From JASJBU01 sp965372385 (GTDB lineage Bacteria; Pseudomonadota; Gammaproteobacteria; Chromatiales; Chromatiaceae): DNA of 16,146 nt. A model generated the notes under the pieces. The model worked only from the letters and a program-made list of their open reading frames with translations. It made no database searches and was not told the DNA's origin. Made by a program: the position numbers and the translations under genes. Of the stretch, positions 7,150 to 13,632 are shown piece by piece. The stretch spans positions 1-16,146 of the forward strand of contig CBDVCD010000048.1 in assembly GCA_965372385.1 (NCBI GenBank), read 5' to 3'. Every line of letters starts with the position of its first letter. Positions within the stretch are counted from its first letter, which is position 1.

Positions 7150-8060
7150 CTGTTGGTTCCCCCGGTGGTGGCACGTAGGAAGATCTGCTCCAGGCTGGGT
7201 TCCTCCGAGGTCATCTGCAACAGGCCCCAGCCCTGCTGCACGATCTGCGCGGCCAGCTGGCTGGCGTCCACCCCGGGTTTCAGGCGCAGGTGAAAAAAGC
7301 CGGTGGGTAGGCGTTCCGCGTCAGCGACAGCCGGCAGGGCGGCCAGCTGTGTCTCATCGGGCGGTTGCGCCAGTTGCACCTTCAGGCTGATGACGCTGGG
7401 TGGCGTGATATCGCCGCTATAGACGGTCGCTCCCTCCTGTAGAATCACCACTCGATTACACAGGGCCTGGATCTCCGGCAGGATATGGCTGGAAAGGATC
7501 ACCCCGGCGGTTTTTGCCAGGTTGCGGATCAGTTCCCTGACCTCCCGAATCTGGAGCGGGTCCAGGCCGTCCGTGGGTTCGTCGAGCACGATCACCGACG
7601 GCTGGTGCAGGATCGCCTGGGCTATGCCCACCCGCTGCTGGAAGCCTTTGGAGAGATTGCGGATCAGTCGCTGGCCCACTGCCTCCAGGCCGCAATGCTG
7701 TTTGGCATGCAGCAGGATCTCCGGCAGCCGCTGCTTCGCCACCCGGCGCAGACGCGCCACATCGAGCAGAAACTCATCCACCCGCTGATCGGGGTGCAGC
7801 GGTGGTCGTTCCGGCAGATAACCCAGCTGCTGCTTGGCGGCCAGAGGTTCCGCTTGCAGGTCATGCCCGCAGATCCGCAGCTTACCGCTGCTGGGTGCCA
7901 GATCACCGCAGAGCATACGCAGGGTGGTGGATTTGCCCGCCCCATTGGGGCCGAGCAGGCCGAGGATATCGCCACGCTGCAGGGAAAGGTCGAGGCCATC
8001 GACCACGCACCGTCCGTTGTAAGCACGGCTGAGTTTTTCGGTCTGTAAAAGCGCCTCCAT
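7146..8060 (-). CDS. ABC transporter ATP-binding protein (GldA/CcmA-like)
   Basis: This 304-residue ATPase powers the Gld-like complex. It has Walker A GPNGAGKST at 37-45, a Q-loop in GYLPERPPL, the variant signature LSKGFQQRVG, Walker B VIVLDEPTDGLDP and the H-loop LSSHILPEI. LSKG instead of LSGG is common in GldA/drug-exporter-type ATPases. The roughly 80-residue C-terminal extension after the nucleotide-binding domain fits the same group. The frame is open up to a TTG at 8105, but family alignment favours the ATG at 8060 (MEALLQTEKLS). No good Shine-Dalgarno precedes it, so leader-poor translation is possible. It is the first gene of a five-gene overlapping operon ending in mutM. Confidence 0.93.
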   Translation of the reverse strand: MEALLQTEKLSRAYNGRCVVDGLDLSLQRGDILGLLGPNGAGKSTTLRMLCGDLAPSSGKLRICGHDLQAEPLAAKQQLGYLPERPPLHPDQRVDEFLLDVARLRRVAKQRLPEILLHAKQHCGLEAVGQRLIRNLSKGFQQRVGIAQAILHQPSVIVLDEPTDGLDPLQIREVRELIRNLAKTAGVILSSHILPEIQALCNRVVILQEGATVYSGDITPPSVISLKVQLAQPPDETQLAALPAVADAERLPTGFFHLRLKPGVDASQLAAQIVQQGWGLLQMTSEEPSLEQIFLRATTGGTNR

Positions 8061-8075
8061 CGGGTGGCAAGATAC

Positions 8076-8105
8076 CTTATATAGGCTTATTGCAAAAGGC
8101 ACCAA
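8076..8105 (-). promoter_or_regulatory. Possible promoter of the ABC-mutM operon
   Basis: On the minus strand TATAAG (8076-8081, 5/6 match) lies 18 nt downstream of TTGGTG (8100-8105, only 3/6). The predicted start, about 9 nt before the ATG at 8060, leaves almost no leader. That fits the missing Shine-Dalgarno but makes the call uncertain. Confidence 0.3.
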
Positions 8106-8198
8106 GTCGTCAAGTTATGAGATAAGTTGCTAGTAGGCTGAGTTTGTATGTACTGGAGAGGAGGGCGACCAGTGATCTTCCATTGTTTGATTTCAAGC

Positions 8199-8226
8199 TT
8201 GACAACATCCCTAGCTAAACTAGACT
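8199..8226 (+). promoter_or_regulatory. Probable phd-vapC promoter and operator region
   Basis: TTGACA (8199-8204) and TAGACT (8221-8226) are 16 nt apart. A CTAG-n5-CTAG inverted repeat (8211-8223) sits in the spacer and touches the -10 box, where an antitoxin autorepressor would act. Operator use is inference from how phd-type antitoxins usually regulate themselves. Confidence 0.5.
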
Positions 8227-8240
8227 AAGCCGATATGTTC

Positions 8241-8246
8241 AGGAGG
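8241..8246 (+). promoter_or_regulatory. Shine-Dalgarno that sets the phd start
   Basis: AGGAGG lies 9 nt before the ATG at 8256. It lies inside the frame opened by the earlier ATG at 8235, so the later ATG is the real start. Confidence 0.75.
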
Positions 8247-8255
8247 CATTTTCTT

Positions 8256-8492
8256 ATGCACCAAGTCAACATGCACGAAGCAAAGACCCAGCTTTCAAAA
8301 CTGGTTGATGAGGTCCAGTCCGGTACAGAAGTCATCATCGCAAGGTCAGGCAAACCGGTCGCGAGGTTGGTTCCTTACGAGGAGCGCAAGTCGCCGCGTA
8401 AGCCGGGGCGTTGGCGTGGTAAGGTCTGGATCGCTGAGGATTTCGATGAAACCCCCCAAGAGGTCATAGAGGCATTCGAGGGTGGCGAGTGA
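8256..8492 (+). CDS. Type II antitoxin, Phd/YefM family
   Basis: This 78-residue antitoxin neutralises the VapC toxin encoded next to it and probably represses the pair's promoter. The N-terminal HQVNMHEAKTQLSKLVDEV segment and the IIARSGKPVARLVPY segment are typical of the Phd fold (DNA-binding, dimerising part). The C-terminal region (about 50-78, acidic and rich in E/D) is the usual toxin-binding tail. The start is chosen by the strong AGGAGG. Its stop overlaps the vapC GTG by 4 nt, the standard arrangement that makes antitoxin first. It lies 195 nt from the divergent ABC operon. Confidence 0.92.
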   Translation: MHQVNMHEAKTQLSKLVDEVQSGTEVIIARSGKPVARLVPYEERKSPRKPGRWRGKVWIAEDFDETPQEVIEAFEGGE

Positions 8493-8866
8493 GCCTGCTG
8501 CTGGATACCCACATCCTGTTATGGTGGCTGGCCGATGATCCTCGGCTTGCTCAGACAGTAAGGAAAAAGATTACCGATCCTGCGGAGCGGGTGCTGATCA
8601 GCGCCGCCACGGTTTGGGAGATCGGCATCAAGCAGGCCATCGGCAAGCTTGAGGCGCCTGAATCCATTCTCATAGCAACCCAGGAGGAGGGCTTTGAGGA
8701 GTTACCGATCACGGGACAACACGCCGAGCTTGCGGCATGTCTGCCCGATCACCATAAAGACCCCTTCGACCGGATGCTGATTGCCCAGGCCAAGTTGGAA
8801 GGACTGACGTTGGTAACGGCTGACAGTGCCATTGAGACCTATGATGTCGTGATTTTGAAGACTTGA
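8489..8866 (+). CDS. vapC: VapC-type PIN-domain toxin
   Basis: This 125-residue PIN ribonuclease is the toxin of the pair. The acidic metal-binding residues are intact: D6 in LLLDTH, E44 in TVWEIGIK, D94 in the HHKDPFDRMLIAQA signature and D112 in LVTAD. The GTG start overlaps the antitoxin stop (GTGA), which probably lowers toxin yield relative to antitoxin. Family toxins cleave RNA, often tRNA; the target here is unknown. No truncation is visible. It is followed after about 105 nt by hyuA on the same strand, so some read-through into hyuA is possible. Confidence 0.94.
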   Translation: MSLLLDTHILLWWLADDPRLAQTVRKKITDPAERVLISAATVWEIGIKQAIGKLEAPESILIATQEEGFEELPITGQHAELAACLPDHHKDPFDRMLIAQAKLEGLTLVTADSAIETYDVVILKT

Positions 8867-8971
8867 GGGGTTGTTTCCTCTTGCTTCATGCGCCCTCTTA
8901 CTGTCATCTCCCGCCTCAGTATCGGACTGAAATGGACCAGCCTGACCATTCTGAGTTTTTTTAACTTGATT

Positions 8972-10942
8972 GTGAGTAAAGCTTTGAAACTGATCGGCAT
9001 CGATACCGGCGGGACCTTTACCGATTTTGTGCTGTTCGAGCAGGGGCGACTGCGCATCCATAAGGTGCTCTCCACCCCGGAGGCGCCGGAGCGGGCGATC
9101 CTGCTGGGCATCCGTGAGATGGGCCTGGAGCCCGTGGAACTGCGGGTGGTGCATGGCTCCACCGTGGCCACCAATGCGGTGCTGGAGGGCAAGGGAGTGC
9201 GCACGGTCTATATCGGCAACCGGGGCTTGGGGGATCTGCTGACCATCGGCCGGCAGGCGCGGCGCGAGCTCTATAATCTGCAGCCTGATCGAGTTGACCC
9301 ACCGGTGCCCCATGAGCTTTGCCTGGAGACAGGCGGGCGGCTGGCGGCGGATGGATCGGTGGTCGAGCCACTGTCTGACAAGGATCTGCAGGAGATCAGG
9401 GAACAACTGAAGCGGCTGAGACCGCAAGCAGTGGCGATCAATCTGCTCTATGCCTATCTCGACGAGGATTTTGAACGCCGGATCGAAGCGGCGGTGCCGA
9501 ATGGGGTTTTTACCTCCCGGTCATCCGATGTGCTGCCGCAGGTGGGGGAGTACGAACGCGGCATCGCCACCTGGCTCAATAGCTGGATCGGGCCATTAGT
9601 GGAGGGTTATATCCAAAGGCTCTGCGCTGGGCTGGTCGGCGCCCATGTGTCGGTGATGCAGAGCTCGGGAGAGGCGATTGCCGCGGAGCAGGCAGCCCAT
9701 CAGGCGGTGCGTATGCTGCTCTCCGGGCCGGCCGGTGGGTTGGTGGGGGCGGGATTTGTGGCCGCCACAGCTGGGCGAAACAAACTGCTTTCATTCGACA
9801 TGGGCGGCACCTCTTCCGATGTGGCGCTGATCGATGGATCACCGCGCCTGACCCGGGAGGGACGGATCGGGCCCTGGCCGGTGGCCGTGCCGATGGTGGA
9901 CATGCATACCATCGGTGCCGGTGGCGGCTCCATCGCCAGGCTCGACAGCGGCGGTATGCTGCAGGTGGGGCCGGAGTCCGCCGGCGCCGCCCCGGGGCCT
10001 GCTTGTTATGGGCAGGGTGGGGTGGAGGCCACGGTTACCGATGCCAATCTGGTGCTCGGTCGCTTAAGACCGGATGCCTTCCTGGGTGGGCGTATGCAGC
10101 TCGATATAGCCACGGCGCGCTATGTGCTAGGCCACCTGGCGGAGCAGATGGGACAGACTCCGGAGCAGGCGGCGCTGGGCATCATCAGGGTCGCCAATGA
10201 GCACATGGCCCGGGCTTTGCGGGTGATCTCTGTACAACGTGGAGTGGACCCACGAGGTTTCACCCTGGTCTCTTTCGGTGGTGCCGGTGGTCTGCATGTC
10301 TGCGCCCTGGCGGATGCCCTGGGCATGTCATCCGCCCTGGTGCCGGTGCAGGCCGGGGTGCTTTCCGCCCTGGGTATGTTGGTGACCCGACCGGGCCGTC
10401 AACGGGTGCGCACCCGGCTGGGCTTGCTGGCTGAGCTGGAGGATGCGCAACTGCAACAGGATCTGGAGCAGCTGGCGGAGGGTGGTGTGCGGGAGTTACT
10501 GCGGGAGGGATTGTCCCGGTCGGATATTACCACGGCCTACTCCCTCGATCTGCGCTATCTGGGCCAGTCGTATACCTTGAATCTATCCTGGAGCAGTTGT
10601 TCTGAGGTGGAAAATGCCTTCCACCAGATGCATGAAAAGCGCTATGGCCACCGCATGGATGCCACGGTGGAGCTGGTCAATCTGCGGGTATCACTGGAGG
10701 GACCAGGCCCTAAGATCGAGCTGGCTTCACTGGCAGCGGGTAGTCCGGGGGCCGCACGAGAATCGGTGGGGCTGGTTGGGCTGGATGAACCGGTTCCGTG
10801 CTATGCGCGAAGTGATCTGGTTGCGGGACAGGGTATTGAAGGTCCGGCGCTGATCACCGAGATGGTCTCCACAGCCTGGATTGAACCGGGTTGGACCTGC
10901 AGTGTGGATCGATCAGGCAGTCTGTTACTGGAAAAAGGTTAA
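8972..10942 (+). CDS. hyuA: Hydantoinase/oxoprolinase, HyuA (subunit A) family
   Basis: This ATP-dependent amidohydrolase subunit is of the N-methylhydantoinase A / 5-oxoprolinase / acetone carboxylase beta type. From the GTG at 8972 it has 656 residues. It shows the ASKHA nucleotide-binding motif GIDTGGTFTDF (9-19), HGSTVATNAV (61-70), SFDMGGTSSDVAL (274-286), and a GAGGGSIA / GPESAGAAPGPACYG block, all family hallmarks. The frame runs up to an ATG at 8888, but homology only begins just before LIGIDTGG and neither start has a clear Shine-Dalgarno, so the start is uncertain. Subunit A normally works with HyuB; no hyuB follows, only a terminator. Substrate cannot be assigned. The neighbours (a toxin pair, ribosomal genes) give no pathway clue. 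Confidence 0.9.
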   Translation: MSKALKLIGIDTGGTFTDFVLFEQGRLRIHKVLSTPEAPERAILLGIREMGLEPVELRVVHGSTVATNAVLEGKGVRTVYIGNRGLGDLLTIGRQARRELYNLQPDRVDPPVPHELCLETGGRLAADGSVVEPLSDKDLQEIREQLKRLRPQAVAINLLYAYLDEDFERRIEAAVPNGVFTSRSSDVLPQVGEYERGIATWLNSWIGPLVEGYIQRLCAGLVGAHVSVMQSSGEAIAAEQAAHQAVRMLLSGPAGGLVGAGFVAATAGRNKLLSFDMGGTSSDVALIDGSPRLTREGRIGPWPVAVPMVDMHTIGAGGGSIARLDSGGMLQVGPESAGAAPGPACYGQGGVEATVTDANLVLGRLRPDAFLGGRMQLDIATARYVLGHLAEQMGQTPEQAALGIIRVANEHMARALRVISVQRGVDPRGFTLVSFGGAGGLHVCALADALGMSSALVPVQAGVLSALGMLVTRPGRQRVRTRLGLLAELEDAQLQQDLEQLAEGGVRELLREGLSRSDITTAYSLDLRYLGQSYTLNLSWSSCSEVENAFHQMHEKRYGHRMDATVELVNLRVSLEGPGPKIELASLAAGSPGAARESVGLVGLDEPVPCYARSDLVAGQGIEGPALITEMVSTAWIEPGWTCSVDRSGSLLLEKG

Positions 10943-11004
10943 TTTTGGCTATCTAACAGAGCCTGTAGCGAGTTCACCTTCATGCTGCATCACTAATGAG
11001 GCAT

Positions 11005-11033
11005 AAAAAAACCCGCCAAAAAGGCGGGTTTTT
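11005..11033. terminator. Bidirectional rho-independent terminator
   Basis: A seven-A tract, CCCGCC (11012-11017), loop AAAAA, GGCGGG (11023-11028) and five T form a symmetric hairpin. It ends hyuA from the left and rpmG from the right, two convergent units. Confidence 0.93.
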
Positions 11034-11057
11034 ACTCTCCCAGAGTGATTAGAAGCC

Positions 11058-11213
11058 TTATTTGATCTTGGCTTCCTTATACATCACGTGTTTGCGGATT
11101 GTTGGATCGAATTTCTTCATCTGCATCTTACCCGGCTGATTCCGTTTGTTCTTGGTGGTGGTGTAGAAATGCCCGGTACCGGCACTTGAGACCATTCTAA
11201 TCTTCTCACGCAT
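11058..11213 (-). CDS. rpmG: 50S ribosomal protein L33
   Basis: This 51-residue L33 matches the E. coli protein closely (SSAGTGHFYTTTKNKR, MKKFDPTIRKHV, YKEAKIK end). It contains no cysteines, so it is the zinc-free form. It is slightly shorter at the N-terminus than the E. coli one (MREKIR versus an extra four residues). AAGGAG sits 9 nt before the ATG and overlaps the rpmB stop codon. It follows rpmB by 14 nt and ends just before the bidirectional terminator. Confidence 0.97.
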   Translation of the reverse strand: MREKIRMVSSAGTGHFYTTTKNKRNQPGKMQMKKFDPTIRKHVMYKEAKIK

Positions 11214-11227
11214 GATTCTGTGCTCCT

Positions 11228-11464
11228 TTAGACCTTTTCGCCACGGGCGCGCATCTCGGTCAGCACGCTGTCTATGCCTTTCTTGTCGATAATGCGCATA
11301 CCCTTTGAAGTAAGCCGCAGGCGGATCCAGCGGTTCTCGCTCTCAACCCAGAAACGATGGGTATGCAGATTCGGCAGGAAGCGGCGCTTGGTCTTGTTGT
11401 GCGCATGGGAGACGTTGTTTCCGGTAATCGGTCGTTTACCGGTTACCTGGCAGACTTTTGACAT
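11228..11464 (-). CDS. rpmB: 50S ribosomal protein L28
   Basis: This 78-residue L28 has the standard MSKVCQVTGKRP start, KRRFLPNLHTHRFWVES core and MRARGEKV end, nearly the same as E. coli and of identical length. The ATG at 11464 is chosen over one two codons upstream because it gives the conserved N-terminus; GAGG lies 8 nt before it. It forms an rpmB-rpmG unit with a good promoter at 11508-11536, just past the radC stop. Confidence 0.97.
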   Translation of the reverse strand: MSKVCQVTGKRPITGNNVSHAHNKTKRRFLPNLHTHRFWVESENRWIRLRLTSKGMRIIDKKGIDSVLTEMRARGEKV

Positions 11465-11507
11465 GGTCAAAACCTCGAAAAATTAACTCTGGGACGAAAG
11501 GCGCGTA

Positions 11508-11536
11508 TTTATAACAGAGTGGGGGAGAGGAGGCAA
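11508..11536 (-). promoter_or_regulatory. Probable rpmB-rpmG promoter
   Basis: On the minus strand TTGCCT (11531-11536) and TATAAA (11508-11513) are separated by exactly 17 nt (4/6 and 5/6 matches). The gcgcc run just after the -10 is a GC-rich discriminator of the kind seen on growth-rate and stringently controlled promoters, fitting ribosomal protein genes. Confidence 0.65.
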
Positions 11537-11554
11537 GTTCGATCCGCTGGCATC

Positions 11555-12229
11555 CTATATCATTCCTCGTTCCGCCAGGGAGACCGGTTCCCCATCACCG
11601 ATGATGAAGTGGTCCAGTACCCGGATATCCACCAGGGCCAGAGCATCTTTGAGTCGCTGGGTGATGCGACGGTCCGCCTCGCTGGGTTCGGCAACCCCGG
11701 AGGGGTGGTTGTGGGCCAGGATCAGGGCGGCGGCATTGTGCGCCAGGGCGCGCTTTACCACCTCTCGCGGGTGTACGCTGGCACCATCGATGGTGCCACG
11801 GAACAGCTCTTCGTAGTCGATGACTCGGTGGCGATTGTCGAGAAACAGGCAGGAGAAGACCTCGTAGGGATAGTGGAGTAATTTCGCCTGCAGATAACGG
11901 CGGGAGTCGGCGGGACTGGTCAGGGCTTCGTTGCGTTGTAGATCCTCCCGCAGATAGCGACGGCCCATCTCCAGCACGGCTTGCAACTGGGCATATTTGG
12001 CCGACCCCAAACCCTTGCTGGTGCAGAAGCGCTTCAGGTCAGCGGACAGCAGGTGCCTGAGTCCGCCATACTCCTGGAGTAGCTCCCGGGCCAGGTCGAC
12101 GGCGGTCTTGCCGGTCACACCAGTACGTAAAAAAATAGCCAGCAGTTCAGCATCTGATAGGGCGCTGGCCCCCTTCTGCAGCAGTTTTTCCCGCGGTCTT
12201 TCCTGCTCAGGCCAGTCTGTGATGGCCAT
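11555..12229 (-). CDS. radC: RadC family JAB/MPN-domain protein
   Basis: This 224-residue RadC-type protein has a helix-hairpin-helix-like region near 60-85 (KRFCTSKGLGSAKYAQLQA) and a C-terminal JAMM metal-binding motif with H173, H175 and D186 in HNHPSGVAEPSEAD. The biochemical role is not settled; the old link to DNA repair in E. coli was withdrawn, and the fold suggests a metal-dependent hydrolase. The start at 12229 is set by AAGGAGG; the longer frame to 12316 lacks a site and family match. It lies upstream of rpmB on the same strand and divergent from coaBC, the usual gammaproteobacterial order. Confidence 0.95.
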   Translation of the reverse strand: MAITDWPEQERPREKLLQKGASALSDAELLAIFLRTGVTGKTAVDLARELLQEYGGLRHLLSADLKRFCTSKGLGSAKYAQLQAVLEMGRRYLREDLQRNEALTSPADSRRYLQAKLLHYPYEVFSCLFLDNRHRVIDYEELFRGTIDGASVHPREVVKRALAHNAAALILAHNHPSGVAEPSEADRRITQRLKDALALVDIRVLDHFIIGDGEPVSLAERGMI

Positions 12230-12233
12230 GCGG

Positions 12234-12240
12234 CCTCCTT
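12234..12240 (-). promoter_or_regulatory. Shine-Dalgarno that sets the radC start
   Basis: AAGGAGG on the minus strand ends 4 nt before the ATG at 12229. It rules out the longer upstream frame. Confidence 0.7.
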
Positions 12241-12287
12241 GTCCCGTTTGATGGAGTGTCCAGTTTAGACGAGCGCTGGATCGATTT

Positions 12288-12333
12288 CTGGAATGCCGGT
12301 TTGAGTAAGTGTTCACTCTTTATGAGATTCCAG
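12288..12333. repeat. Nested inverted repeats in the radC/coaBC divergent region
   Basis: CTGGAAT (12288-12294) and ATTCCAG (12327-12333) are perfect inverted copies. Near their centre lies another palindrome, AGTG-TT-CACT (12308-12317). The intervening bases do not pair well. This could be an operator shared by both divergent genes or a cruciform-prone site; no known regulator motif is recognised. Confidence 0.45.
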
Positions 12334-12414
12334 TAGTTGTTAGCTTCCAGTTGGATGGGTTACTCTTCTTGCCAATTGTCACAAAACCCTAATCTTGGTG
12401 AAAAAAGCGGGCTG

Positions 12415-13626
12415 ATGCCGACCCTGGACGATAAAAAGATTCTGCTGGGTATCACGGGAGGAATTGCTGCTTACAAGAGCGCATTGCTATTGCGCATGTT
12501 GCAGCGGTCCGGGGCGTCAGTTCGGGTTGTGATGACAGCGGCGGCGCAGGCATTTGTTACCCCACTGACCTTTCAGGCCCTTTCTGGTCAGCGGGTTTAC
12601 ACGGAACTGTTGGATCTGGAGCAGGAGGCTGCAATGAATCATATCGAGCTGGCGCGCTGGGCTGATCTGGTGCTGGTGGCGCCGGCCAGTGCCGACTTTT
12701 TGGCCCGTCTGACTGCCGGCATGGCGAACGACCTGCTCTCGACACTCTGCCTGGCTACTCGTGCTCCAATTGCTCTCGCTCCCGCCATGAACCAGCAGAT
12801 GTGGCTCAATCAGGCCACCAGGGAGAACGTTCAACGTCTGGTTTCCCGGGGAATCAAGCTTTGGGGGCCTGACGAGGGTCTGCAGGCCTGTGGCGAGAGC
12901 GGACCTGGCAGGATGTTGGAGGCTGCAAGCCTGCGCGAAATGGCTGAAACCTTTTTCGCTCCCGGCCCTCTGCAGGGTGTCAGGGTGCTGATCACCGCCG
13001 GTCCCACCCGGGAACCCATCGATCCGGTACGTTTCATCGGTAATCGCAGCTCCGGCAGGATGGGTTTCGCCCTTGCCGATGCATTCAAGCAACTTGGCGC
13101 GGATGTCTGCCTGGTCAGTGGACCGGTGGCGTTGGCAACTCCGTCGGGTGTGCAGCGAGTGAATGTGGAGACGGCTGAAGAGATGCAGCATGCCGTGATG
13201 GCCAGGGCAAAGGCCTGCGAGATCTTCGTTGGTGTGGCTGCGGTGGCCGACTATCGGCCGGTAACGGCGGTGGGGCAAAAGATCAAGAAATCCATCGAGC
13301 GCTTGAACCTGGCGCTGGAACCCAACCCCGACATACTCGCCGAAGTGGCCGCGCTTGAGCATGCTCCGTTCACGGTGGGTTTCGCGGCTGAAACCGAGAA
13401 ACTGGAAGCTCATGCCGAAGCTAAACTCCATGCCAAAGGTATTGACCTGATTGCCGCCAATAGGGTTGGCGAGGCTGACGGGGGCTTTGAAAGCGAAGAG
13501 AACGCATTGCTGCTGCTGTGGGAAGACGGGCGCGAATCCTTGCCGATGATGCCAAAGTCCCGGTTGGCCAGACAGCTCGCGGATAGGATATCTAAGCAGT
13601 ATAGGAAACGTATTTATTCTGAGTAA
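12415..13626 (+). CDS. coaBC: Phosphopantothenoylcysteine decarboxylase / phosphopantothenate-cysteine ligase
   Basis: This bifunctional coenzyme A biosynthesis enzyme first joins 4'-phosphopantothenate to cysteine (CoaB, C-terminal) and then decarboxylates the product with FMN (CoaC, N-terminal). From the ATG at 12415 it has 403 residues. CoaC shows GITGGIAAYKS (12-22), catalytic H76 in NHIELARWAD, PAMNQQMW and C159 in ACGESGPGRM. CoaB begins near 190 with ITAGPTREPIDPVRFIGNRSSG and has K289-x-KK. Numbering agrees with the E. coli residues within one. Longer in-frame starts (TTG 12337, ATG 12355) exist but add residues not seen in the family; no strong Shine-Dalgarno decides. It is divergent from radC and 6 nt upstream of algC. 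Confidence 0.96.
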   Translation: MPTLDDKKILLGITGGIAAYKSALLLRMLQRSGASVRVVMTAAAQAFVTPLTFQALSGQRVYTELLDLEQEAAMNHIELARWADLVLVAPASADFLARLTAGMANDLLSTLCLATRAPIALAPAMNQQMWLNQATRENVQRLVSRGIKLWGPDEGLQACGESGPGRMLEAASLREMAETFFAPGPLQGVRVLITAGPTREPIDPVRFIGNRSSGRMGFALADAFKQLGADVCLVSGPVALATPSGVQRVNVETAEEMQHAVMARAKACEIFVGVAAVADYRPVTAVGQKIKKSIERLNLALEPNPDILAEVAALEHAPFTVGFAAETEKLEAHAEAKLHAKGIDLIAANRVGEADGGFESEENALLLLWEDGRESLPMMPKSRLARQLADRISKQYRKRIYSE

Positions 13627-13632
13627 TTGCCA

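Noticed and set aside
5087..8060. Evidence for gliding motility
   Set aside because: Only the GldA/F/G-like transporter part is present; no other gliding genes are seen, and such transporters occur in non-gliding bacteria.
8702..9427. Minus-strand frame of 241 codons across vapC and hyuA
   Set aside because: It is a shadow of two well-supported plus-strand genes and has no recognisable motif.
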